Below, piece after piece: positions 27,301 through 34,329 of a stretch of DNA of 53,686 bases. Where the stretch lies: positions 1-53,686 of the forward strand of contig CALKOA010000041.1 in assembly GCA_938091655.1 (NCBI GenBank), written 5' to 3'. Each line of letters opens with the position of its first letter. Positions within the stretch are counted from its first letter, which is position 1. Under the pieces are notes generated by a model. It did no database searches. It was not told the origin of the DNA and saw only the letters and a program-made list of their open reading frames with translations. The position numbers and the translations under genes are program-made. Source of the stretch: an uncultured Balneolaceae bacterium. GTDB lineage: Bacteria; Bacteroidota; Rhodothermia; Balneolales; Balneolaceae.

Positions 27301-29250
27301 TTCAGCAATGTAATCGATAAAAAACTGCCTATCTAACCACGTTGTATCCTGGGTAATGATAGATGGTATATCTGCACTTAACACCCCTTCTGAGAGTTTA
27401 TTATTTTCAAAAATAGCGTTAAAGATGCCGCTAATTTTTGGAATCGAACTAGTATGATCCGATAGATAGCGACTTAGCGCTGCTCTATCAGTTTTTTTAT
27501 GGGCCTCGTTCGGGTTCAGTTGAGAATTCTGGTTCATTTGTGAACTAGCTAATGCATCCTGAGGTTTAGAATAAAGGAGTACACTATCCATTTGAAAGCT
27601 ACTCTCTATCTCCATCACAGACAACCCGTAACGTCCCCATCCTTCCCAGCTGAGCTTCCCGAACTCTGAGTCAAATCCTGCTGAAATAGTGTAGGGCTGA
27701 ACGCGCTGCAAATAAGCGCCGGTACCTACTTCTACGCGCCCTATTTGTGCGGTATCCGGTGCTATATTTAGTACCACATTATCATATTCTAGCTCACCAA
27801 TATTCACCTTTGGGAGTTGAAGGCTTAGATTATATTCAGGTCTAAATTCCGCTGAATTGACTTGATGCACGTCAACAGTGCCGCTAATAGTTACTTGCTC
27901 CTTTGGTAACACATCAACTAACCAATCACTTAGTACAAATTGATTAAAATTAGCTGATGCTTTTAAAGATGGAATAAATGAAGAGTAAGTGGAGTTAGAT
28001 TTTTTTTGTCTACGAATATCAATAGTCAGGTCAATTTCTGAAACTGGATCAGGATTTATTTGCTGGTTCGTTATAGTACGTAGATCTATTCTTTGCTTTT
28101 CGCCGGTATCTTCGAATGAAAAATACATCTGTCTAGAAGCCAAATTTTCAGTAGCCAAAAAAGAATGATGCCTGGCTATCGAGGCTAATATTTCTGGATC
28201 CCATTCCAATACATCTCCCTCTAAGAACCATCTATCACCGCTTTTATTTCCTTCCAATACTAGCCTCCCTTGTCTGGATATTGCCTGCAGGTTTTCGATT
28301 CTAATATCTTCTTTATCGAACGATATGGTTCCTAATAATTCCGTGATAACTAAGCCATATTTATCCATTGTTTCTAATGCCGTGCTTGGTAGTATAAGAG
28401 GAGCTAAGCCATTATAAAATGTGGAATCGATTTTAACCGATTGTAGCGCTAACTGGTACGTAGATCCAGACTGCTTTAGTTCAGCTTCAGAGGAAAATTC
28501 AGAAGTTGTTAAGATGAGATTTTCAGCTATCCAGGATATAGGAGATCCTGTAAAGCGCCCACTAAAATTGATCTCATCTTGCCAATTAGGTAGGGTTAAT
28601 TCAGAACGAACCTCAGGAATGTCTATACGAACATCCACTCCTCTCTTTTGAATTCCCAGGGTCGCACCACCACCTCTGAAAACAAGCTCTTTTTGAGAAG
28701 ATAAATTGGCACGATCTTTATCGGAATGACCCAGAAAATCCAGTCCCTTACCGCTCGACTTTACTTTAATGGAATCGATGTCCACAATCAACTCGGTTAT
28801 AAGAAGATCTAAGCCACGGTTAAATTCCGATGAAACTGAATCAACAAGTTCATTATGAGCCTTATCAGTAGGCATAGATCCGCCAATACGTGCGCTAACG
28901 CCTTTTGCATGTAGAAATGGGAATTCCACCTGACCTTTGGCCAAAGCTGTCACCTTCCAAGCATACGATAAATCGCTAATAATCAACGATTCTAGTCCTA
29001 CTACACTATCCTCAATGATTATATTTAGCTGGTTCATGTGCGAGTTAAACGGGAAAAAACCGGTAGAATGTTCAAAGTCTAATTGATACGGTATATCCTC
29101 GGGGAGCAATATCGAATTGATTAACCACTTTTTGGGGGCATCGAATTGAAAAGACGCCAACACTAGCACGAATATGGCTATTAAGACACTAAACCCACCT
29201 ATAAGGTTTCGCCAGAACAGTGAGGGAGTATGTTGTTCTGAACTATGCAT
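24367..29250 (-). CDS. tamB: TamB-like translocation and assembly module protein
   Basis: A 1627-residue protein with an N-terminal membrane anchor (about residues 13-32) and a very long beta-rich periplasmic part. The C-terminal ~350 residues carry the TamB signature region (PGGTLRWDGDPIDAKLNVQA, ATSFLLMGDFIPSS and LRLYNDRIILSREGQI). TamB proteins bridge inner and outer membranes and aid outer-membrane protein insertion or lipid transfer. It begins 3 nt after the aroB stop, so it is likely co-transcribed with aroK and aroB. The nearest barrel protein is the BamA-like fusion beyond rnr; no classic TamA gene is seen. Confidence 0.93.
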   Translation of the reverse strand: MHSSEQHTPSLFWRNLIGGFSVLIAIFVLVLASFQFDAPKKWLINSILLPEDIPYQLDFEHSTGFFPFNSHMNQLNIIIEDSVVGLESLIISDLSYAWKVTALAKGQVEFPFLHAKGVSARIGGSMPTDKAHNELVDSVSSEFNRGLDLLITELIVDIDSIKVKSSGKGLDFLGHSDKDRANLSSQKELVFRGGGATLGIQKRGVDVRIDIPEVRSELTLPNWQDEINFSGRFTGSPISWIAENLILTTSEFSSEAELKQSGSTYQLALQSVKIDSTFYNGLAPLILPSTALETMDKYGLVITELLGTISFDKEDIRIENLQAISRQGRLVLEGNKSGDRWFLEGDVLEWDPEILASIARHHSFLATENLASRQMYFSFEDTGEKQRIDLRTITNQQINPDPVSEIDLTIDIRRQKKSNSTYSSFIPSLKASANFNQFVLSDWLVDVLPKEQVTISGTVDVHQVNSAEFRPEYNLSLQLPKVNIGELEYDNVVLNIAPDTAQIGRVEVGTGAYLQRVQPYTISAGFDSEFGKLSWEGWGRYGLSVMEIESSFQMDSVLLYSKPQDALASSQMNQNSQLNPNEAHKKTDRAALSRYLSDHTSSIPKISGIFNAIFENNKLSEGVLSADIPSIITQDTTWLDRQFFIDYIAESPQRQQLRVTSSPLDFQVVGALNPSSMTFLYYHWSDYLNREWNRLRFNELPQTPSIAFKESSGTKSSLANGVSYQTQLEWEFALKDNELVQAIWANNPIQKSFMVVNGRLDANRDRILMNVDISDSDFQWNTIQIDSLNSQLTASFRYDSTSLNFSVVESRTNVKAIQTSDLELGDVQWQVSMQADSIRFNQRIGSLPSGAFLESSGDIFAAESQHNIVFDALELGSGSYIWSNLGDIAINVDRELSVAFNQVSMHNNDELLDIRGVYSDSPEDSIQFIVDQIQLDRLAELLNVKQDIDGVMDGQFSTRTLQKSPSVQGYLTINSFSLNNQVVGDLSLISTFNSLKNRFDTQISVFTDSTLYPDYFNSSGRAGQNVAFNGYINTPGINQTLTTDTLYYFDLNFENIDLWILPFLSPNVFSEMSGTASGMGNVWGSNSGYDFSINYSIGEIDPVFIRPRFLDTYYYAAGPLEFSSENGLVFQDFFIMDPSGGTANLNGSYNLNRFGPIHDIDLNLQMNEFHFLNTGFDEEAPFFGQGYGTALIRLTGTNENPLLFSEGPIQIGPYSSIGLPLIERTEFEENNKFIRFVENFTNVDFANLNNKSGINGGQYESMGVQETRSFTERFTLDLQFESQIPMTVELIFDPITGDQITANGLGNIRIQLQDEAFSVFGQFDIQDGEYNFVSGDIFTRTFELIPGGTLRWDGDPIDAKLNVQALYEARPDINTLTRTRDQIDQEQASRVPVELVLSIGGSLESIENDFFFRLPNTFETQQNSTLKTQINALNRNEDEKLIQATSFLLMGDFIPSSSAVSDATNSLTNNFSGSAAVLNPLLSSQLISPLLSNQMNSLLRSDIGSLDIDFNLNTYNNIDLGVALRLYNDRIILSREGQITGSQSTIGDIGATYKINQALALTAFHRQDPTFSNYSGSDNSQQSQDINGIGLETEVSFSSWRSFLGQLFEPVTRLFTRKEEEPALSME

Positions 29251-29253
29251 GGA

Positions 29254-30354
29254 TTATGAAAACATGTCAATGGTTTGCTTCCAAATATCAGTTAACCGAT
29301 CCTCTTCTTCTACCGTGTAGGCAACTGGCGCTTCAATATTTTGAAGAAGAACCAATCGAATATGTGACTGTTGTACTTTTTTATCTCGTCTCATTTGCTT
29401 AATAAGATCGGGGATTACCGATCTAAGAGAAGCTAAACTAAAGTCATAACGAGGTGCATATTGTAGGATTAGATTTGGGTCAAGCTGTGCACCTAGAAAT
29501 TCGTTAGAAGCTAAAATAGCCGCGTACATGCCAGCAAATACCGCCTCTCCATGACTAAAAGTGCCATAATCTGCAATATTTTCAATCGCATGGCCAAAGG
29601 TGTGACCAAAATTCAAATACTCTCTTCTACCCTTTTCTAATGCATCCTCTGCCACTATTTCTGTTTTAATTTGAGCACTACGATGAATTACCTCAACCCA
29701 TTTTGACGGTTCATAATCCAGATTATGATCAAAAAGTGCTTCTAAACTGGTGAAAATTCCTTGATCCTGAATGCAGGCATACTTAAGAATTTCACTTAGT
29801 CCGTTGGTCCATTCTTTTTTATCGAGAGTTGATAGGAAATGAGTGTCAGCAAAAACCCCTACTGGTTGGTAAAAAGATCCTATCACGTTTTTACCAGTTG
29901 AATGATTAATCCCTGTTTTACCGCCTATGGAACTGTCAACCATAGCTAATAAGGTGGTTGGTATATGAAATAAAGGTAAACCTCGTAACGTACTTGCGGC
30001 TACAAATCCACCCAAATCTCCAACAACACCCCCACCAATAACGATAACGGGGGTATTACGCTCGATCGGCTGCTCTAATATCCAGTGCAACAAACTACCA
30101 AATTGACTGAGATTTTTACTTTTTTCACCAGAAGGAACAATGTAACTCGAAAGATACCTAAAGGTTTTTGCCAAGCTACTCTCAATCCAATCGCGATGAT
30201 AATGATGCACTTGTTCGTCCACAATGACTAGGGCTCTCTCAGAAACTATTGGTCCCAAAAAATACTCCGATACCTTTTCCAACTCATTGTGCACAAGCTT
30301 TATGGTATAGGTTGATTCATTGATAATTCGAAGAGTGGTAGATCTGATGTCCAT
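29254..30354 (-). CDS. aroB: 3-dehydroquinate synthase
   Basis: Second step of the shikimate pathway, making 3-dehydroquinate with NAD+ and a metal ion. The 366-residue length is normal. The NAD-binding GGGVVGDLGGFVAASTLRG, TTLLAMVDSSIGGKTGINH and the metal-binding GHTFGHAIEN and HGEAVFAGM are clear. It lies 3 nt from aroK and 3 nt from tamB, so the three are probably one operon. Residues for substrate binding appear intact. Confidence 0.97.
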   Translation of the reverse strand: MDIRSTTLRIINESTYTIKLVHNELEKVSEYFLGPIVSERALVIVDEQVHHYHRDWIESSLAKTFRYLSSYIVPSGEKSKNLSQFGSLLHWILEQPIERNTPVIVIGGGVVGDLGGFVAASTLRGLPLFHIPTTLLAMVDSSIGGKTGINHSTGKNVIGSFYQPVGVFADTHFLSTLDKKEWTNGLSEILKYACIQDQGIFTSLEALFDHNLDYEPSKWVEVIHRSAQIKTEIVAEDALEKGRREYLNFGHTFGHAIENIADYGTFSHGEAVFAGMYAAILASNEFLGAQLDPNLILQYAPRYDFSLASLRSVIPDLIKQMRRDKKVQQSHIRLVLLQNIEAPVAYTVEEEDRLTDIWKQTIDMFS

Positions 30355-30357
30355 AAA

Positions 30358-30912
30358 CTATGTTGACTGAAACTGAGATACTTGATCGAAAATCTTACTA
30401 GCCACCTGATAGGGTGACCAGTCGGATTCTACCGGTTGCGTGATATGTGCTTGCTCGTACAATGGTAAACGATTTAAATATACGTTTTTTATACGTTTTT
30501 TTACTATTTCCGGATTTCTTGACTCAGCCCATTCCCGAGCAATTAAAGGGCGCTTTTTATTCGCGATTAACCGTTTAAAAATGAGCTCAAAGTCGGGACG
30601 AATAAATACGAGAATAGATTGCTCCTTGATCCTATTCAAAATCTCTTGATTCTGTAAAGCCCCCCCACCTAAAGAAATAATTTTCGGGGATTCATGTATC
30701 ACTTGTATAACTGTCTTACGCTCTACACGCCTAAAATAATCTTCACCATGCACTTTGAATATTTCGGGAATCGATGCCCCTTCTCGACGCTCTATTTCGG
30801 CATCGAGATCAACATAGTCGGAATGAATTATAGCCCCCATAGCCTTGGCCGTTGCAGTTTTTCCACTTGCCATAAAACCACATAATACGATAGGATGTGT
30901 GAATTTACTCAT
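30358..30912 (-). CDS. aroK: Shikimate kinase
   Basis: Phosphorylates shikimate at O3 with ATP. It has 184 residues, a normal length. The Walker A loop GFMASGKT (12-19), the DLDAEIERR motif with the substrate-binding Asp, FRRVERKTV with the conserved Arg, and ISLGGGA (the Gly triad) are all present, followed by the lid region NKKRPLIAREW. It is the first gene of aroK-aroB-tamB. The RqcH-like gene lies 53 nt upstream on the same strand, so read-through is possible. Confidence 0.97.
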   Translation of the reverse strand: MSKFTHPIVLCGFMASGKTATAKAMGAIIHSDYVDLDAEIERREGASIPEIFKVHGEDYFRRVERKTVIQVIHESPKIISLGGGALQNQEILNRIKEQSILVFIRPDFELIFKRLIANKKRPLIAREWAESRNPEIVKKRIKNVYLNRLPLYEQAHITQPVESDWSPYQVASKIFDQVSQFQST

Positions 30913-30965
30913 AATTCAATTCTTTCAGCGTTTATACCTTATAATATAAGGGTTTATCAACTATT

Positions 30966-32708
30966 TTATGCGTCTCTCGGTTCTATAGGTTGCACCATGA
31001 CTACGTGCTCTTTTTGAACAATTACCGCACCTGGAGCTGAATTTTTAGCTTTTCTGACATACTTTTTTGGGGTAAAAATAACAGGAACCCATTCAGATCC
31101 TTTCGCCTTTGACTGATGAGCTGCAAAAGAGGCTGCTATTTCAATGACGGATTTATCAGGCATTTTTTGCTGAGCCCGTATGATAACATGAGAGCCCGAG
31201 ACAGATTTTGCATGTAACCAAATATCGTCCTTATGGGCCAAACTAAGCATTTTGTCATTAGATCGTGCGTTTTTTCCAATCCAAATTGAAAATCCAGACA
31301 CCGTACATTCGTGATAGGGCTTGGACATCGTCTGAGTAGAATTTTGTTTTTTTGAATGGGTATTCGACCGGGCTACTCTAGCCTTTGTACCAATGCTATG
31401 ATTACTGGTTAAGCCATGTCCGGGTTCATTATTCAGCAATCCTTTTTCAACCATGTCTTTGCGCCAATTATTCAAATCTTTGATGTCGTTTATAATGCGT
31501 AACGATTCCTTCCCGACCAGCAATGCTTCTAATCGCTGCTTAAGTAGTGGTAATTGTTGCTTTACCGCCTCCATACTGCGTTTAGCATTACTGGCTTTTT
31601 TATAGTAGCGCTGCGCATTGTCCACAAAACTTCGTTCTATATCTAGCTTAATTTTGGCTTCTTCATTATTTCTAAAATAATTTTGTACGGTCAACATTTC
31701 AGATTCTGGCTTTGCTCTATGGGCCATAGTCATTAAAATATGTCCATATTCCTCCCAAATGATTGCTTTTTCTTGATTTTGAACAGCTTTTTCTAGTTGA
31801 TTTACATTCACCTGAGTCCGCTTTGTTGCTTTGTCTAATTCTTTTAAACTCGCAGCCATCAGTTGCTTATATCTTCGCTCGCGTTGTATACTGGAGGTAT
31901 GTCGAAATAGCAAATCGGATATACTAGAAAAAGTTTCTCTGGAACTTTTAGGTAAATAAGCCTCAGGAAATAGCGTTCTAGAGCCATCATCTAACAGCCT
32001 AAACTCTGCATGTTCGGTTAGTTGATGATGACATTCTTCTATAAAAAGGTGGATTTCTTTGAGCTCAGAAGCTTGAGAGAGGTATAAATCGATAAGTGAT
32101 TCTAAATGAGTTCTTTCTATGCTGGGATGCAGTGTACAGAGCTTCTTCTTGAGGACTTTTGGATCAGAATCTATTCTTACGGCATTATCACTCTTGATAA
32201 GCGCATCATTTAGGGTGGACTTTTTTATAGCCTCTGCCACTGCACTGAATAACTTTGTATCGCTGCTAGACAATGTATTTTCTTTCATTGCCCATTTCCA
32301 TCTTTTTTCTGCACCCTTCAAATTTGGATGGCAGGTCTTGAAAGAATCACACAGCTGACCTTCTACCTCCAAATACAAATTTGCCCGTGATCCAAATACT
32401 TCAAACCAAATGGTTGCACCGCCTGAAAAACGTATACCTAGATACCTTTCTTGAGTCAATGAGAGTATTTCTTGCACTTTTTGACCATATAGCTCAGGAA
32501 AAAAGTTAATTACGTTTTTTTTCTTAACTGAATTCCAGCTGCGTACATACATATAAGGGGTTGGTGGGACTGCATGAAATCGAATACAGTGCTCTCCTAT
32601 GTAAAGCTCAACAATGTTTTTTTGGGGAGAAATTATACGATGTAAAGTTTCTGACCTTAATTTGACGTTCAGCTCTTTATTTAAATATATTAATTCGTAA
32701 TAATTCAC
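30966..32708 (-). CDS. rqcH: NFACT-family protein, RqcH-like ribosome quality control factor
   Basis: NFACT proteins bind stalled 50S subunits and, in bacteria, recruit tRNA-Ala to add C-terminal alanine tails. The 580-residue protein has an N-terminal NFACT-N domain (about 1-140), a central helical/coiled-coil part (about 260-410) and a C-terminal NFACT-R domain with FSIWIGKNARSNDKMLSLA, DIWLHAK (495-501) and GSHVIIRA. At the position of the essential Asp-Arg pair in the Bacillus subtilis protein I read Glu87-Arg88 (TQERYLGIRF), a conservative change. It has its own upstream region, divergent from the next gene. Confidence 0.88.
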   Translation of the reverse strand: MNYYELIYLNKELNVKLRSETLHRIISPQKNIVELYIGEHCIRFHAVPPTPYMYVRSWNSVKKKNVINFFPELYGQKVQEILSLTQERYLGIRFSGGATIWFEVFGSRANLYLEVEGQLCDSFKTCHPNLKGAEKRWKWAMKENTLSSSDTKLFSAVAEAIKKSTLNDALIKSDNAVRIDSDPKVLKKKLCTLHPSIERTHLESLIDLYLSQASELKEIHLFIEECHHQLTEHAEFRLLDDGSRTLFPEAYLPKSSRETFSSISDLLFRHTSSIQRERRYKQLMAASLKELDKATKRTQVNVNQLEKAVQNQEKAIIWEEYGHILMTMAHRAKPESEMLTVQNYFRNNEEAKIKLDIERSFVDNAQRYYKKASNAKRSMEAVKQQLPLLKQRLEALLVGKESLRIINDIKDLNNWRKDMVEKGLLNNEPGHGLTSNHSIGTKARVARSNTHSKKQNSTQTMSKPYHECTVSGFSIWIGKNARSNDKMLSLAHKDDIWLHAKSVSGSHVIIRAQQKMPDKSVIEIAASFAAHQSKAKGSEWVPVIFTPKKYVRKAKNSAPGAVIVQKEHVVMVQPIEPRDA

Positions 32709-32730
32709 GGGAGTAATTGCAGTGCTTTTT

Positions 32731-32761
32731 TTGATAAATAGGATACATCTATTGTTATAAT
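32731..32761 (+). promoter_or_regulatory. Sigma70-like promoter candidate for the unknown gene at 32823
   Basis: TTGATA and TATAAT are spaced by 19 nt, slightly long, and lie 61 nt before the gene start. In this phylum the usual boxes differ, so this is weak support. Confidence 0.3.
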
Positions 32762-32822
32762 GGAATTATCCAAGTAGTAAATGAATAGTACACCAAAGGT
32801 ATAGGAACAAAAATTAAACCGA

Positions 32823-33485
32823 ATGAACTACCCTATCTTCCTTTCCATCGTTAACACTATCCAATCGGATGTTGAAAGTAAACATATCCAAATGGAAAGC
32901 TTTAGAACATGGCAAGATAATACAATATTTGCAACTGGATTAGAACTGAACATTAACCTGGAAAGAAATACTCGCTATCTAAAAAAACTATCTATAAACT
33001 TTGATTGGGACCAATATCGTGAATTCATACTCGCTGATCAGTTGAATGGACTTGACAGCCATCCATTACTTGATGTTGATGGATTAAAACAAGCCAAAAC
33101 TAAGCCAACTATTGATGTTGAACTTATGTGGATTCTGAATCCTGAGCACTGCCAACCCAACTTTAAGGAAAAAAAGGGCAATTACAGAACGGACTTTGCA
33201 AGTCACTGGATGGATTTAATTTCTAAACGAATTCATGCTAATTTTGGCCCTCAAAATAATGTCACACGCTGGCATGTAGAAATTGAGGGGGATAGCGAAG
33301 GAAAATACTTATCTAATATCCAACTCATTTCTTATTTCCAGTTCGATTTAAGTAAAACAAAAAATATGCAAGACCTACAGATTTTTGTTCAAAAGAGCCT
33401 TAAATCCTTACTAGTACGCAGTAGCAGAGTTGTAAAGATTTCAGAAGCATTGATAGAGCATTCGATTAATTCAGTTACGGATTAA
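32823..33485 (+). CDS. Conserved-looking cytosolic protein, function unknown
   Basis: A 220-residue protein with no signal peptide, membrane helix or recognised motif. The middle has short charged segments with Trp/Phe (INFDWDQYREFILADQ, VELMWILNPEHCQP, ASHWMDLISKRIH) and the end is helical (MQDLQIFVQKSLKSLL). It is oriented plus, divergent from the RqcH-like gene (114 nt apart) and convergent with the mS38-like gene. The composition is like that of its neighbours, so there is no sign of recent transfer. I do not recognise it; the evidence that it is real is length, codon-like composition and lack of a better overlapping frame. Confidence 0.65.
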   Translation: MNYPIFLSIVNTIQSDVESKHIQMESFRTWQDNTIFATGLELNINLERNTRYLKKLSINFDWDQYREFILADQLNGLDSHPLLDVDGLKQAKTKPTIDVELMWILNPEHCQPNFKEKKGNYRTDFASHWMDLISKRIHANFGPQNNVTRWHVEIEGDSEGKYLSNIQLISYFQFDLSKTKNMQDLQIFVQKSLKSLLVRSSRVVKISEALIEHSINSVTD

Positions 33486-33630
33486 CCTTGCTTTAGCAAT
33501 GATTATGTGGCACTAACCTCGTCAAAGTACTTTGTGTCAATGTTATTTTTTAATACTGTATGTACTTCAATGGCAGTGTTGTTAGCTACATACTTTATGT
33601 TATGCAAAATAAAATCGCTCGCATAAAAAA

Positions 33631-33648
33631 GGCCTCTTATAAGAGGCC
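33631..33648 (-). terminator. Terminator after the mS38-like gene
   Basis: GGCCTCTTATAAGAGGCC is a near-complete palindrome, followed on the minus strand by TTTTTTATGC. The T-run is present only on that side, so it ends the mS38-like transcript, 8 nt past its stop codon. Confidence 0.8.
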
Positions 33649-33655
33649 TTAAAAA

Positions 33656-33748
33656 TCATTTTTTCTTCTTGTGACGATTCTTGCGTAATCGTTTTTTTCG
33701 CTTGTGCTTAGCTATTTTGGCGCGTTTTCTTTTTTTACCACTTGGCAT
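33656..33748 (-). CDS. Very small ribosomal protein, AURKAIP1/COX24 (mS38-like) family
   Basis: A 30-residue, extremely basic protein (about 18 Lys/Arg), starting MPSGKKRKRAKIAKHKRKKR and ending in four Lys. Proteins of this length and pattern occur across Bacteroidota and match the mitochondrial mS38 (AURKAIP1) family, which sits on the small ribosomal subunit; a similar tiny protein, bS22, is known in mycobacteria. The ATG is at 33748 and a strong terminator lies 8 nt past the stop. It is one of the shortest annotatable genes here and is easily missed. The HU/IHF gene is 96 nt upstream on the same strand. Confidence 0.85.
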   Translation of the reverse strand: MPSGKKRKRAKIAKHKRKKRLRKNRHKKKK

Positions 33749-33844
33749 ACTTGGTATCCTGTAAACTATTTACGTTAATTTTCAGACTTAAAATATAATG
33801 ATTTATTCTAGTAAAGCCTATTTGAATTCTAAAATAATTCAAAT

Positions 33845-34132
33845 TTACATGGAAAGTGTTTTATTTACTGACTCTTTAAAATCTTTTGAGATTTTCAAAA
33901 TAGGGGCATACTGTTCAGGTACAATAACCTCTTCGTTCGTTTTTGGATTTCTCGCTACTCTTTGAGCACGCTTTACAACTTTAAAGCTACCAAAACCTCG
34001 AAGTTCAATATGTTCTCCTCTTTTCATGGCATCGATAACTGTTTCCATAAAGCCGTTTACCACCGCTTCTGTTTCTACTTTAGTTAATCCAACCGACGAG
34101 GATATGATATCTACTATGTCTGACTTTGTCAT
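33845..34132 (-). CDS. HU/IHF-family DNA-binding protein
   Basis: A 95-residue nucleoid protein. It starts with TKSDIVDIISSSVGLTKVET, followed by LRGFGSFKVVKRAQRVARNP, in which GFGSF and the arm tip RNPKT with the intercalating Pro are hallmarks. The C-terminus FKESVNKTL is typical. Whether it acts as HU (homodimer) or IHF subunit cannot be decided; the arm sequence RVARNPKTNEEVIVP is consistent with either. It is divergent from the alanine symporter and has an inverted repeat in its leader. Confidence 0.95.
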   Translation of the reverse strand: MTKSDIVDIISSSVGLTKVETEAVVNGFMETVIDAMKRGEHIELRGFGSFKVVKRAQRVARNPKTNEEVIVPEQYAPILKISKDFKESVNKTLSM

Positions 34133-34175
34133 AATAAGCCTTTTATTTTAATAACTTAGGTAAATTTCTATCTAT

Positions 34176-34204
34176 TGAACGACAGTTCTTTATTAAATCG
34201 TTCA
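34176..34204. repeat. Inverted repeat upstream of the HU/IHF gene
   Basis: TGAACGA (34176-34182) and TCGTTCA (34198-34204) are perfect 7-base arms around a 15-base centre, 44 nt before the HU/IHF start and 126 nt before the symporter. It could be a dyad operator or an mRNA leader stem. Confidence 0.35.
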
Positions 34205-34329
34205 TTCTCTAAAAATTAATCCTCCCATCTCATTATTAATTAATCTCACGTATACTTTCCAAAATCTTTATTACTTTGATTGGTATGTTTCAACAATAAA
34301 TAACCAATAATCACCACATCTACTAGCAC

